In this document: positions 27,838 to 36,943 of the stretch, one piece after another
Position numbering within the stretch: the stretch's first letter is position 1
Layout: the number at the start of each line of letters is the position of its first letter
Assembly (NCBI RefSeq): GCF_040932485.1
Contig: NZ_JBFRBH010000001.1
Location: 186,001 to 250,000 of the forward strand
Direction: 5' to 3'
Source of the DNA: Gymnodinialimonas sp. 202GB13-11
Lineage (GTDB): Bacteria; Pseudomonadota; Alphaproteobacteria; Rhodobacterales; Rhodobacteraceae
DNA length: 64,000 nucleotides
The notes under the pieces: generated by a model
What the model saw: only the letters and a program-made list of their open reading frames with translations
Database searches by the model: none
What the model was told of the DNA's origin: nothing
Program-made: the position numbers and the translations under genes

Positions 27838-28485
27838 TCACACCCACGTCCGCGCCTCTTCCCGCTCCGGCCCTTCCAGGTGCGGTACCGCATTGAAGCT
27901 GGTCAGGAACGTCCCACCCTCGACCACACGGAACCGATGCACGGAGGAGTTGAAGATCGGCAGCAGCACCTGCGCCAGCCGGTCCATGTCCAGCCCCAGC
28001 GCAATTCTCAGCGACATCGCGATCACCCCGCCAGAGGTCACGCACAACACCCGCCGCCCCGGCGTGGCAGCCTCCGCCAGAACCGTCGCGATCCGCGCCT
28101 CGAACTCCGCAAAGGGTTCAGACCCATTGATCTCCTGCGCGTGCCACGCCTTCAGCGTCTGCGGGATGTGATCCGCGAAATCCTGCTGCGTGGCTGGAAT
28201 CGGCATCCCATGGGTGATCTCCATATCGCGGGCCAGTGCGAAGTAATCCAACTCGTTCAACCGCGCATCGGCCTGCGCTGCTGCGACGCCGATCCCCTCC
28301 GCCGTCTCACGATGCCGCCGCATCGTGCCGCGATAGACCTTATCGAACTGGGCTTCCTGTTTGGAAAACCATTCGCCCAACCAACGCGCCTGGTGATGCC
28401 CAAGCGGCGAGAGCCGATCATATTCTTCTTCCGTGGTCGCCCCGGAATTCGCTTGTCCATGACGGACAAGGATCAATTCACCCAT
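27838..28485 (-). CDS. Histidine phosphatase family protein (phosphoglycerate mutase-like)
   Basis: About 215 residues. The LILVRHGQAN motif carries the catalytic His; YRGTMRRHRETAEGI and the later VLCVTSGGVIAMSLR supply the remaining phosphate-pocket residues. These are broad-specificity phosphomonoesterases, so the substrate is open. It lies upstream of the leuA leader on the same strand and is divergent from the SDR gene. Confidence 0.9.
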   Translation of the reverse strand: MGELILVRHGQANSGATTEEEYDRLSPLGHHQARWLGEWFSKQEAQFDKVYRGTMRRHRETAEGIGVAAAQADARLNELDYFALARDMEITHGMPIPATQQDFADHIPQTLKAWHAQEINGSEPFAEFEARIATVLAEAATPGRRVLCVTSGGVIAMSLRIALGLDMDRLAQVLLPIFNSSVHRFRVVEGGTFLTSFNAVPHLEGPEREEARTWV

Positions 28486-28561
28486 TTCGCGTCTCCTTCA
28501 GTGCCCCGTCTAACGCGACAGGCGCTTGACGCAAGACGGGTCTGCCTTACCTGCACCCGCC

Positions 28562-29227
28562 ATGATCAATGCACTTGTTATCGGAGCGTCCGGCGGGATC
28601 GGACAGGCCATGGTGGCCGAGATGCGCGCCCGCGGCGGGAACGTCACTGGGCTCTCCCGCTCCGTCGATGGGCTCGACATCACCAAAGCGGAAACGGTCG
28701 ATGCAATCCTTGGCGCGCTCAACGGCCCGTTCCAGACTGTCTTCGTGGCAACGGGCATCCTCGCCGCAGCAGGGCATGCCCCCGAAAAACAACTCTCCGC
28801 CATCGATCCTCTGGCCATGGCCGAGGTCTTTGCCGTCAACACCATCGGCACCGCCAACATCCTGCGCCATCTGCCCCGCTTGCTGCCCAAGCAAGGCCGC
28901 TCGGTCAGCGCGGTTCTCACCGCCCGGGTGGGCTCCATCGGTGACAATCGCATCGGCGGTTGGCACAGCTACCGCGCGTCCAAAGCCGCGGCGAATATGC
29001 TCGTCCACGGCGCGGCCGTCGAACTGGGCCGGACCCACAAAGATGCCATCGCGGTCGCCTTGCATCCCGGCACCGTTGCCACGCCCTTCACCGCCGACTA
29101 CGCCGGAACCCACAAAACCGTGCCGGCGGATGAGACCGCAAAGCTGCTCTGCGACGTGATGGAGCGCCTTCAGCCGTTCCAAACCGGCGGCTTCTACGAC
29201 TATTCCGGTGCGGAGGTGCCCTGGTGA
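28562..29227 (+). CDS. Short-chain dehydrogenase/reductase family protein
   Basis: About 221 residues. The cofactor site is ALVIGASGGIGQAMV (GxxxGxG). A YRASKAA segment (Tyr-x3-Lys) and a preceding Ser region supply the catalytic residues, and HPGTVATPFT follows. It resembles the short C-factor-like SDRs. It overlaps the photolyase gene by four bases (GTGA); SDR-photolyase pairing suggests a linked light or oxidative stress function, but no substrate can be inferred. Confidence 0.85.
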   Translation: MINALVIGASGGIGQAMVAEMRARGGNVTGLSRSVDGLDITKAETVDAILGALNGPFQTVFVATGILAAAGHAPEKQLSAIDPLAMAEVFAVNTIGTANILRHLPRLLPKQGRSVSAVLTARVGSIGDNRIGGWHSYRASKAAANMLVHGAAVELGRTHKDAIAVALHPGTVATPFTADYAGTHKTVPADETAKLLCDVMERLQPFQTGGFYDYSGAEVPW

Positions 29228-30750
29228 AACCCCGTATCGTCCTGATCCTCGGCGACCAACTGTCGCCCGATATTGCCGCGCTGCGCGAAGCGGACAAAGA
29301 CCGTGACATCATCCTGATGGCGGAGGTGGCGGATGAGGCGGCTTACGTCCCCCACCACCCCAAGAAAATCGCGTTCATCTTCGCCGCCATGCGCAAATTC
29401 GCAGCCTCGCTTGAGGCCGACGGCTGGCAGGTCCGCTACACCAAGCTGGACGACCGTGAGAACGCCAACTCGATCCCCGGCGAAATCCTCCGCGCCTGCG
29501 AGGAGGCTTCAGCCGAGGAGTGCCTGACAACCGAACCCGGCGAATTCCGTCTGATCGAAGCGCTCGAAGAGATGCCGATCCCCGTCCACATTTTCCCCGA
29601 CGACCGCTTCCTCTGTTCCCATGCCGAATTCGAAGCATGGGCCGAGGGCCGGAAAGAACTGCGGATGGAATGGTTCTACCGTGAAATGCGCCGCAAGACG
29701 GGCCTCTTGATGGATGGCGACAAACCCGAAGGTGGCAAATGGAACTACGACCACGACAACCGCAAACCGCCCCCCGGTGGTGTGGACGCGGCCCCGATGC
29801 AATTCACGCCCGATGAGACGGTGGAAGAGGTTTTGGCGCTGGTCAAATCCCGCTTCGACAACAACTTTGGCACGCTCAAACCCTTCTGGTTCGCCACCGA
29901 CACCACCCAGGCCCGCCGCGCGCTGAGCCATTTCATCAAGACGGCCCTGCCGCAATTCGGCGACTTTCAGGACGCGATGATGGTGGGGGAACGGTTCCTC
30001 TACCACTCGATCCTGTCCATGTACCTCAACGCCGGCCTCCTTACTTGGCAGGAGATATGCGACGCCGCTGAGGACGCCTACACATTCGGCCACGCCCCTC
30101 TCAACGCCGTCGAAGGCTTCATCCGCCAGATCATCGGCTGGCGCGAATACATGCGCGGCATCTACTTCCGTGAAGGCCCCGACTACACGCGCCGCAACAC
30201 GCTCAATCACCAGCGCAAACTGCCCGCCTTCTACTGGGACACGGACACGAAGATGACCTGCCTCAGCGAGGCCATTACCCAAACCCGCGACGAAGCCTAC
30301 GCACACCACATCCAACGCCTCATGGTCACCGGCAATTTCGCCCTTCTGGCAGGGATCGACCCCCACGAGGTCCACGAATGGTATCTCGCCGTCTACGCCG
30401 ACGCCTACGAATGGGTCGAAGCGCCCAATGTCATCGGGATGAGCCAGTTTGCCGATGGCGGTATCGTCGGCTCAAAACCTTACGTCTCGGGCGGCAATTA
30501 CATCAACAAGATGTCCGATTACTGCAAAACTTGCCAATACGACGTGAAGGTCAAAACGGGGGAGGGGGCCTGCCCCTTCAACTACCTCTACTGGGCCTTC
30601 CTCGACCGCCACAAGGACCGCTTCGGCAAGAACCCCCGCATGGCGCAGATGTACCGGACCTGGATGCGCATGTCGGAGGAAAAACGCGCCGACACCCTGC
30701 AATCGGCCGAGGATTTTCTGGCAAGGCTTTCCGCAGGTGACCGGGTCTGA
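29224..30750 (+). CDS. Iron-sulfur bacterial cryptochrome/(6-4) photolyase (FeS-BCP, CryB/PhrB type)
   Basis: About 508 residues, starting with GTG. The N-terminal domain (RIVLILGDQLSPDIAAL) and the helical FAD-binding domain match the deoxyribodipyrimidine photolyase-related class. Four Cys at 346, 434, 437 and 450 have the same spacing as the [4Fe-4S] ligands known for PhrB (350, 438, 441, 454). Members repair (6-4) photoproducts or act as blue-light receptors such as Rhodobacter CryB. I favour repair, with a photoreceptor role possible. Translation is coupled to the SDR gene. Confidence 0.93.
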   Translation: MKPRIVLILGDQLSPDIAALREADKDRDIILMAEVADEAAYVPHHPKKIAFIFAAMRKFAASLEADGWQVRYTKLDDRENANSIPGEILRACEEASAEECLTTEPGEFRLIEALEEMPIPVHIFPDDRFLCSHAEFEAWAEGRKELRMEWFYREMRRKTGLLMDGDKPEGGKWNYDHDNRKPPPGGVDAAPMQFTPDETVEEVLALVKSRFDNNFGTLKPFWFATDTTQARRALSHFIKTALPQFGDFQDAMMVGERFLYHSILSMYLNAGLLTWQEICDAAEDAYTFGHAPLNAVEGFIRQIIGWREYMRGIYFREGPDYTRRNTLNHQRKLPAFYWDTDTKMTCLSEAITQTRDEAYAHHIQRLMVTGNFALLAGIDPHEVHEWYLAVYADAYEWVEAPNVIGMSQFADGGIVGSKPYVSGGNYINKMSDYCKTCQYDVKVKTGEGACPFNYLYWAFLDRHKDRFGKNPRMAQMYRTWMRMSEEKRADTLQSAEDFLARLSAGDRV

Positions 30751-30770
30751 GTGGCAGGTTAGGCAGGGGC

Positions 30771-31220
30771 ATGACCCGCTCCCTTCCATTGCGCCGTGCA
30801 GTCTTTCTTGGTCTTTTTGGCTTCGCGGCGGCGCCCGCTTACGCTCAGAACATCCGCCCTCTCGGTGATGATCTGATCTTGAATGTCCCCCCCGGCTTCG
30901 AAGCATTCGAACAGCCCGGTCGCATCGAGTTGGAGCAAACCAGAGCACTGCGTACACCGCTTTCGATCTGGATATCCGCAAGCGAGCCCGTCGCCCTGCA
31001 TTCCCGGCTGATCCATGGGCGCTATGGCGACATACGCTACACGGTTGAGGCGCAGGAAATGGACGGCTCCGGCGGAGATTTCTACGAACTCCGCGCACGG
31101 CGCATCCTGCCCGACGGTCGCGAGGTCGGGCTGCTGGCCTATCGCCAAAGCGAAAGACGCCCTGATTTTTCCGTGGCGCTGGATGTGCTAGCCTCGGTCC
31201 AACTCCGCGATCCTTCATGA
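30771..31220 (+). CDS. Exported protein of unknown function
   Basis: About 149 residues. A signal peptide (RRAVFLGLFGFAAAPAYAQ) precedes a beta-rich mature region with NVPPGFEAFEQPGRIELEQ and YTVEAQEMDGSGGDFYELRA. The layout is reminiscent of small periplasmic proteins with a Tsi3/DcrB-like fold, but I do not recognise a family with confidence. It lies 10 bases before the DUF1801 gene, so the two may be one unit. Confidence 0.7.
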   Translation: MTRSLPLRRAVFLGLFGFAAAPAYAQNIRPLGDDLILNVPPGFEAFEQPGRIELEQTRALRTPLSIWISASEPVALHSRLIHGRYGDIRYTVEAQEMDGSGGDFYELRARRILPDGREVGLLAYRQSERRPDFSVALDVLASVQLRDPS

Positions 31221-31229
31221 GGGTGCACC

Positions 31230-31664
31230 ATGGCCAAAGCCGACAACAAAACGACCGCCACCGAGGCCGATGTCACCGCCTTCCTTGAGGCGGTCGAGCA
31301 CCGCACACGCCGCGCCGATGCGCTGGCCCTCGACGCGCTTTTCCGGGAAGTTACCGGCTTCACGCCCCGCATGTGGGGGCCGACCATCGTGGGATACGGA
31401 CGCTACGACTACGTCTATGACAGCGGGCGGGAGGGGTCATTCCTCGCCACAGGGTTCAGCCCACGCAAAGCAAATCTGTCAATCTACATCATGCCTGGCT
31501 ATCAGGACTATTCCGAGATCCTCTCCCGCCTTGGCAAGCACAAGATGGGAAAATCCTGTTTGTACATTAACAAACTGGCCGACGTAGACACCGGCGTTCT
31601 GGAGGAATTGGTGCGCACCGGGTTAATCGACCTAGACGCCAAATGGGCGGTTAACCCTGCCTGA
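31230..31664 (+). CDS. DUF1801 domain protein
   Basis: About 144 residues. The segments MWGPTIVGYGRYDYVYDSGREG, ATGFSPRKANLSIYIMPGY and LGKHKMGKSCLYINKLADVD are characteristic of DUF1801 (YdhG-like). The function of the family is not known; the fold is similar to SCP2-like or frataxin-like proteins. A Shine-Dalgarno (GAGGG) lies upstream of the ATG. Confidence 0.85.
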   Translation: MAKADNKTTATEADVTAFLEAVEHRTRRADALALDALFREVTGFTPRMWGPTIVGYGRYDYVYDSGREGSFLATGFSPRKANLSIYIMPGYQDYSEILSRLGKHKMGKSCLYINKLADVDTGVLEELVRTGLIDLDAKWAVNPA

Positions 31665-31708
31665 GCAGCACGGCCCTACCCTGGTGCACTCTCACGTCTC
31701 ACAAGGGC

Positions 31709-32866
31709 TCAACTCGCCTCGGCCCATATCCCGGCATCGTCTTGACCCAAAGGCGATTGCGGGTTGCCCGATAAAACACGCCCGGGCACTTCCATGCGAA
31801 ACCGTGCCCCCGGTAGGCCCTCTTGTTCCAATGCAGGGCGCACCTCCAAAGTGCCCCCACGGCTTTTCAGCAATTGGTACACGGACCGCAGGCCAAAGCC
31901 ATGGTTTCCGTCACGGCGTTCCCCTTCGGCGCTAAGATCCCGCAGCTGCGTTCCTTTCGGAAGGCCAGGTCCGTCGTCGGCCACTTCAAGGATCAACAGG
32001 CCGCGCACGACATCCTCACTCAACCGTACGCAAATCCGTTCACCCGCGAACCGCGCTGCATTCGCCATCAGATTGCGAAGGCCCATCTGCACCACAACGG
32101 CGTCGCACTCGATGCTCGCGTCCGGCACGTCAATCTCCAGCGTCATTTCCGGGTCGACCATCGCCGCAATGTCATTGGCAAGGCGTCCCAACTCCACCTC
32201 GGTCGGGCGGGAGACATCGCCGCTGAACTCCCGGCTACGCGCAAGCGTGCTGCCGATCTGCTCAAGTGCCTCGTCCACGGTTTTGGAGATCAGATGGAGT
32301 AATTCCACCTTCCCGTCCCCCATGTCGTCGAACCCGTCCAGAACCAGATCAACAAGGCTCGACACCGTCGCCAGCGGACTGCGGGCATCATGGGCCGCCA
32401 TGGTCGAGAACAATTGCAATTCGTCGAACCGCGCCGCCATCTCCGACACTGCTTCCGCGGCGGCGAATTCGCGTTCTTTCGCCTCCGTTGTCGGAACGGC
32501 AATCCCCAGCACAACACGGCCACCAAAGCCTGTGGGTTTTGACAAGGTCGTTTGCCACCAGGTCTCGCGACCCTCAATCATCAGGCATTCTTCGTACGAT
32601 ACTGGTTTGTCCCCATCCAGACAGGCGCGATAATTCCCGGTCAGCTGTGCCGCCATGCGTGCGGGAAAAATCTCTTCCGCTGAGCGCCCCGCAAAGATGG
32701 AGGATGGAACCCCAGCAACGCGCCCCAGCGTTTCATTCGCGCGCACGAATTCAAGCCGAGCATCATCATGCTCCACAAGGATAAACATCGGCAGATCAAC
32801 GCCATCAATCCACTGAACAAGGCGCCTGAGGGCCGCTTCATCAGGAGTTGCGTCTTTAGGGGGCAT
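31709..32866 (-). CDS. PAS-domain sensor histidine kinase
   Basis: About 385 residues, no transmembrane segment, so probably cytoplasmic. A PAS domain (about 20-135; VRANETLGRVAGVPSSIFAGRSAEEIF) is followed by a phosphoacceptor helix with STMAAHDARSPLATVSSLVDL. The HATPase region contains GLRNLMANAARFA (N box), VADDGPGLP (G1) and GFGLRSVYQLLKSRGG (G2). No response regulator gene is adjacent, so it is an orphan kinase. The lack of membrane segments suggests a cytoplasmic cue, perhaps redox or light if a flavin is bound, but the Cys of LOV domains is not seen. Confidence 0.85.
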   Translation of the reverse strand: MPPKDATPDEAALRRLVQWIDGVDLPMFILVEHDDARLEFVRANETLGRVAGVPSSIFAGRSAEEIFPARMAAQLTGNYRACLDGDKPVSYEECLMIEGRETWWQTTLSKPTGFGGRVVLGIAVPTTEAKEREFAAAEAVSEMAARFDELQLFSTMAAHDARSPLATVSSLVDLVLDGFDDMGDGKVELLHLISKTVDEALEQIGSTLARSREFSGDVSRPTEVELGRLANDIAAMVDPEMTLEIDVPDASIECDAVVVQMGLRNLMANAARFAGERICVRLSEDVVRGLLILEVADDGPGLPKGTQLRDLSAEGERRDGNHGFGLRSVYQLLKSRGGTLEVRPALEQEGLPGARFRMEVPGRVLSGNPQSPLGQDDAGIWAEAS

Positions 32867-32957
32867 GCCGTTTTCCTCAAGCGTAGACGACCAATCTACA
32901 TGGCCGCTCTCGCCCTCGTGCTAGACAATCAAAATTAATAAGTGGTTTCTTTCTGGC

Positions 32958-33362
32958 CTATTCCCACCAGGGATCAACGCGGGCGATGTCATCGTCGGAC
33001 CAGCCGAAATGATGTGCGAATTCGTGGATCAGAACGTGCGTCACCAACTCATTCAGCGTGACGTTCCCCCGGTCCACCCATTCATCCAAGATAGCGCGTC
33101 GGAACAGCCAGATCGTGTCCGGCCCCTCGGGTTGATCCATCACCGATTTCTGGGTTAGCGGGATGCCGTCATACAGGCCCGTCAGCTCTAACGGGTCTTC
33201 CATCTCCAACTCGGACAGCATAGCCGGATCGGCAACATCCTCGACCCGGATCACAACGCTTGCGGCAGGCCCCTTCCATGGCTCTGCCAACGCATCGCGC
33301 GCGGCATAAGCCATCTCTTCCATCTGGGCGAAGCTTGGGGCGGTCTGATCGGCATAGTCCAT
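32958..33362 (-). CDS. Zincin-like metallopeptidase family protein
   Basis: About 134 residues. The motif HVLIHEFAHHFGWSDDDI contains HExxH and the third-ligand Asp typical of the minimal zincin (metallopeptidase COG3824/DUF1025) family. ATG 33362 begins MDYADQTAPSF; an in-frame upstream extension to 33419 would run toward the divergent gltX start. Substrates of this family are unknown. Confidence 0.8.
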   Translation of the reverse strand: MDYADQTAPSFAQMEEMAYAARDALAEPWKGPAASVVIRVEDVADPAMLSELEMEDPLELTGLYDGIPLTQKSVMDQPEGPDTIWLFRRAILDEWVDRGNVTLNELVTHVLIHEFAHHFGWSDDDIARVDPWWE

Positions 33363-33431
33363 CCCCCCGATATGGACAAAACGCCCGCCCCGTGAAAGAG
33401 GAAGGGCCGCAATCCGCATCTGAGGCCGCCC

Positions 33432-34757
33432 ATGTCCGTCACCACCCGTTTCGCCCCGTCGCCCACCGGATATCTCCATGTCGGCAACCTGCGCACGGCT
33501 CTGTTCAACTTCCTGATCGCGAAGAAGGCGGGCGGAACATTCATCCTGCGTCTCGACGACACGGACCCGGAGCGTTCGACCCAAGAATTCGCTGACGCTA
33601 TCCAGCGCGATCTGGAATGGCTCGGGATCGAATGGGATCAGCTTGAAAAGCAGTCAGACAGGTTTGACCGCTACGCCGCGGCTGCCGATGAACTGCGCGA
33701 AAAGGGCCGGTTCTATGAGGCTTGGGAAACGCCAACGGAGCTCGACCTCAAGCGCAAGAAGCAGCTGAACATGGGTCAGCCGCCCGTCTATGACCGCGCG
33801 GCGCTGAACCTGTCGGACGACGAGAAGGCCGCCCTGCGCGCGGACCGTGGCGACGGTGTCTGGCGCTTCAAGCTGGACCATGAGCGTATCGAATGGACCG
33901 ACGGCATCCTTGGGGATCTGAGCATCGATGCGGCCTCTGTCTCCGACCCCGTCCTGATCCGCGCCGATGGCCAGGTGCTTTATACGATTGCCTCTGTGGT
34001 CGACGACACCGACATGGGCGTGACCCATGTTGTCCGTGGCTCCGACCACGTCACCAACACGGCCACGCAGATCCAGATCATGGACGCTCTCGGCAAAACC
34101 GCGCCTTCATTTGCCCACCATTCCCTTCTGACCGGCCCGCAGGGCGAGGCGCTCTCCAAACGTCTCGGCACGCTTGCGCTGCGCGATCTGCGCGAACAGG
34201 GGATGGAGCCTATGGCGCTCCTCTCGCACATGGCGCGCATCGGCTCGTCGCAGCCAGTTGAACTGGTCGAGAGCATCGATGAACTGGCCGAAGGTTTCGA
34301 CCTCAACCATTTCGGCTCCGCGCCGACCAAGTTCGACGTCGACGATCTCTGGCCGCTGACTGCCCGCATCCTGCACGAAACGCCATATGACGCCGTCGCC
34401 GATGACATCGCCGCCCTCGGCGTGCCATCCGACCTCGCACCGACCTTTTGGGATGTCGCCCGTGCCAACATCACCCGTAAGTCCGAGATGGCCGAGTGGT
34501 GGAGCCTTTTCCGCGATGGTGCCACGCCCCTCGTCGATGACGAAGACCGCGACTTCATCGCGCAAGCCTTCGCCATGCTACCGGACGCACCCTACGACGC
34601 CGACACTTGGTCGAACTGGACCGGCGCAGTGAAGGAAGCGACCGGCCGCAAAGGCAAGGGCCTCTTCATGCCGCTGCGTAAGGCCGTCACAGGGCGCGAG
34701 CGCGGGCCGGAGATGGCCGATGTAATGCGCCTGCTGCAGACCAAGCCAAGCCTCTGA
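33432..34757 (+). CDS. gltX: Glutamyl-tRNA synthetase
   Basis: About 441 residues, class I. The HIGH-like motif is in FAPSPTGYLHVGNLRTALFN, and the KMSKS-equivalent is ALSKRLGTLALRDL. The length matches the shorter of the two GltX types found in many Alphaproteobacteria. One copy of this type is discriminating or specialised in some species; here a second copy is not in the window, so charging specificity (tRNA-Glu versus tRNA-Gln) cannot be settled. Confidence 0.96.
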   Translation: MSVTTRFAPSPTGYLHVGNLRTALFNFLIAKKAGGTFILRLDDTDPERSTQEFADAIQRDLEWLGIEWDQLEKQSDRFDRYAAAADELREKGRFYEAWETPTELDLKRKKQLNMGQPPVYDRAALNLSDDEKAALRADRGDGVWRFKLDHERIEWTDGILGDLSIDAASVSDPVLIRADGQVLYTIASVVDDTDMGVTHVVRGSDHVTNTATQIQIMDALGKTAPSFAHHSLLTGPQGEALSKRLGTLALRDLREQGMEPMALLSHMARIGSSQPVELVESIDELAEGFDLNHFGSAPTKFDVDDLWPLTARILHETPYDAVADDIAALGVPSDLAPTFWDVARANITRKSEMAEWWSLFRDGATPLVDDEDRDFIAQAFAMLPDAPYDADTWSNWTGAVKEATGRKGKGLFMPLRKAVTGRERGPEMADVMRLLQTKPSL

Positions 34758-34865
34758 GGGCGCAGCCCTGACAAAATCGTGAAATGCAGGAGAACCGGAA
34801 GGCGACAAATCCGGATGGCTGCCGTAGGGTCATGCGCGGAACGAACCCCTTCGGAGCCCCTTCAA

Positions 34866-35231
34866 ATGAAACACCTTTTCCCTCTTCTTACCATTGCATG
34901 CCTCGCCGTCCCGTCCCTTGCCTCCGCCCAACAGGCGATTGAGGCCGGCCCGATCTGGAACCAGCAGCACGCTAATCAGGTCTGCCCGGCCATCGCAGCG
35001 TCCCAGGGCGGCACATGGACCGGCCATTGGTGGACGACCGTGCCGAACGAAATGTCAGTCTGCCAGATCAGCATCCCGCAACCTGCCCGCGCGGTCGAGG
35101 CGGGTCCGATCTGGAACCAGCAGCACGCCAATCAGGTCTGCCCGGCCATTGCGGCCTCCCAAGGCGGCGAGTGGACCGGCCATTGGTGGACAACCATCCC
35201 CAGCGAGATGTCGGTCTGCCAGATCCGCTAA
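34866..35231 (+). CDS. Secreted two-repeat mannan-binding-lectin-like (MVL) protein
   Basis: About 121 residues. A signal peptide (1-21, ending LASAQQ) is followed by two 44-residue repeats (about 25-68 and 77-120) that differ at few positions. Each begins EAGPIWNQQHANQVCPAIAA and ends MSVCQI, with GGxWTGHWWTT between. This pattern resembles the Microcystis viridis lectin (mannan-binding) domain, an oligomannose lectin. Each repeat has two Cys (40, 66; 92, 118), probably disulfide-bonded. The near-identical DNA of the repeats indicates recent duplication. ATG 34866 has GGAG about nine bases upstream. Confidence 0.78.
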   Translation: MKHLFPLLTIACLAVPSLASAQQAIEAGPIWNQQHANQVCPAIAASQGGTWTGHWWTTVPNEMSVCQISIPQPARAVEAGPIWNQQHANQVCPAIAASQGGEWTGHWWTTIPSEMSVCQIR

Positions 35232-35282
35232 GCCCCTAGAAAACCTCTGGCGATTGGAGCGCACCCGTGCCACCAATCGCCC

Positions 35283-36674
35283 ATGGCCCAGTCGCAAGCC
35301 GTCTTCCTCGAAGGATCCCTCTTTCGCCACATCACGGTGATGTCGCTGACATCGTCGCTGGGGCTGATGGCCGTCTTCCTCGTCGATTTCGTCGACATGA
35401 TCTTCATCTCTATGCTCGGGAAGGAAGAACTTGCCGCTGCCGTGGGTTACGCTGGCGCAATCCTGTTCTTCACCTCCTCCTTCGGCATCGGTATGGCGAT
35501 CGCGGGCGGGGCCCTTGTGGCCCGAGCCCTTGGGGCAGGGGATGAGGCGCTGGCCAAACGCCGCGCGGGCACGACGCTCACCTACGGCGTGATCTTCGGG
35601 GCCATCTTTGCGGCAATCGTCTGGGTCTACGTCCCCACCTTCGTGGCGCTTCTTGGCGCATCCGAGACGACGCAGCCCCTCGCTACCTCCTATCTGCGCA
35701 TCATCGTCCCCTCCCTACCGCTCCTGCTGGTGGGCATGGTCGGCGGCGCGATCCTGCGCGCCCATGGCGATGCGCGCCGCGCCATGATGGTCACGATCTG
35801 GGGCGGCGTGGTGAACGCGGTCCTCGATCCCATTTTGATCTTCGGCCTCGATCTCGAACTTACGGGGGCCGCTATCGCGTCGGTCTGCGCGCGCATCGCG
35901 ATTTGTGTCATGGCCATTATCCCGATCATCCGCCACCACGGCGGCTTTGACCGCCCGGCATTGCCCGACCTCCGCCTGGACCTCACCCCGATCCTCGCGC
36001 TGGCTGGCCCCGCCGTCGCCACCCAACTCGCCACACCAGTGGGCCAGGCCTATGTCACCCGTGCCATGGCCGAATTTGGCGAGGAAGCCGTCGCGGGCAT
36101 GGCCATCGTGGGTCGCCTGACACCGGTAGCCTTCGGCATCCTCTTCGCGCTCTCCGGTGCCGTCGGCCCCATCGTCGGCCAGAATTTCGGCGCGGGTCAG
36201 CACGACCGCGTCAAGCGCACCTATACCGAGGCGCTACTTTTCTGCGGCATCGTCGTTGTTCTGATCTCGGCCATCCTCTTCGGCCTGCGCGGCCCGATTG
36301 CGGCGCTTTTCGAGGCGACAGGCACCGCGCGCGAACTCGTTTTTCTGTTCTGCGGCCCGCTGGCGCTTCTATTCTTCTTCAACGGCATGATCTTCGTGTC
36401 CAACGCCAGCTTCAACAATCTTGGCCATCCCTACCAATCGACCGCTGTGAATTGGGGACGTCACACGCTTGGCACGATCCCATTCGTGATACTCTTCTCC
36501 ATGTGGTTCGGCGCTGCGGGCGTGCTGATCGGACAGGCCGTGGGCGGGGTTCTCTTCGGCCTTCTATCCTTCATCCTCGTCCGCCGGATCATGGCGCAGG
36601 AAGCGGCTCCGCAACCGCGCGAGCCCTTTGCCCGCGAGGGTCGTCTCCACGCGCTCTTCCACATGCGCCGCTAA
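35283..36674 (+). CDS. MATE family efflux transporter
   Basis: About 463 residues with twelve helices in two halves. Typical MATE segments are MLGKEELAAAVGYAGAILFF, FGIGMAIAGGALVARALGAGD and GAVGPIVGQNFGAGQHDRV. It exports drugs or metabolites in exchange for Na+ or H+. The neighbouring secreted lectin-like gene is on the same strand 51 bases upstream. Substrate unknown. Confidence 0.93.
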   Translation: MAQSQAVFLEGSLFRHITVMSLTSSLGLMAVFLVDFVDMIFISMLGKEELAAAVGYAGAILFFTSSFGIGMAIAGGALVARALGAGDEALAKRRAGTTLTYGVIFGAIFAAIVWVYVPTFVALLGASETTQPLATSYLRIIVPSLPLLLVGMVGGAILRAHGDARRAMMVTIWGGVVNAVLDPILIFGLDLELTGAAIASVCARIAICVMAIIPIIRHHGGFDRPALPDLRLDLTPILALAGPAVATQLATPVGQAYVTRAMAEFGEEAVAGMAIVGRLTPVAFGILFALSGAVGPIVGQNFGAGQHDRVKRTYTEALLFCGIVVVLISAILFGLRGPIAALFEATGTARELVFLFCGPLALLFFFNGMIFVSNASFNNLGHPYQSTAVNWGRHTLGTIPFVILFSMWFGAAGVLIGQAVGGVLFGLLSFILVRRIMAQEAAPQPREPFAREGRLHALFHMRR

Positions 36675-36742
36675 AAAACTTCGGAACCATTTCCACCCCC
36701 GGTTGTTCTCTCCCCAAGACACACAAACCGGAGGGAAGACCA

Positions 36743-36931
36743 ATGGAATATGGCATTATCGGCTTGATCGTTCTGATCGCCAACATCTACGCACTGTTCA
36801 AAACCTGGACATCCGCTGCATCGACGGGCGCAAAACTCATCTGGACGCTCGTCATCCTGATCCTGCCGGTCCTGGGCTTCATCGCCTGGCTGATCGCAGG
36901 CCCCAAAGGCGGCAGCAGCGTCAACGTGTGA
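36743..36931 (+). CDS. Small two-helix membrane protein (PLDc_N-like)
   Basis: About 62 residues with two helices (IIGLIVLIANIYALF and AKLIWTLVILILPVLGFIAWLIAG). The WTLVILILPVLGFIAWLIAGPK segment matches the phospholipase D-nuclease N-terminal domain, which also occurs as free-standing small membrane proteins. GGAGG precedes ATG 36743. A strong terminator follows it. Role unknown. Confidence 0.82.
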   Translation: MEYGIIGLIVLIANIYALFKTWTSAASTGAKLIWTLVILILPVLGFIAWLIAGPKGGSSVNV

Positions 36932-36943
36932 CGCCAGCGAAGT

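Noticed and set aside
27685-28944. 419-residue plus-strand ORF beginning with a Lys-rich MARSEAAKEKKAKQGG
   Set aside because: Lies antisense to the leuA leader and the histidine phosphatase; the Lys-rich start is the complement of the Leu/Phe-rich leader codons.
34758-34772. GGGC-GCA-GCCC after gltX
   Set aside because: Stem only four base pairs and no T run, so not called a terminator.
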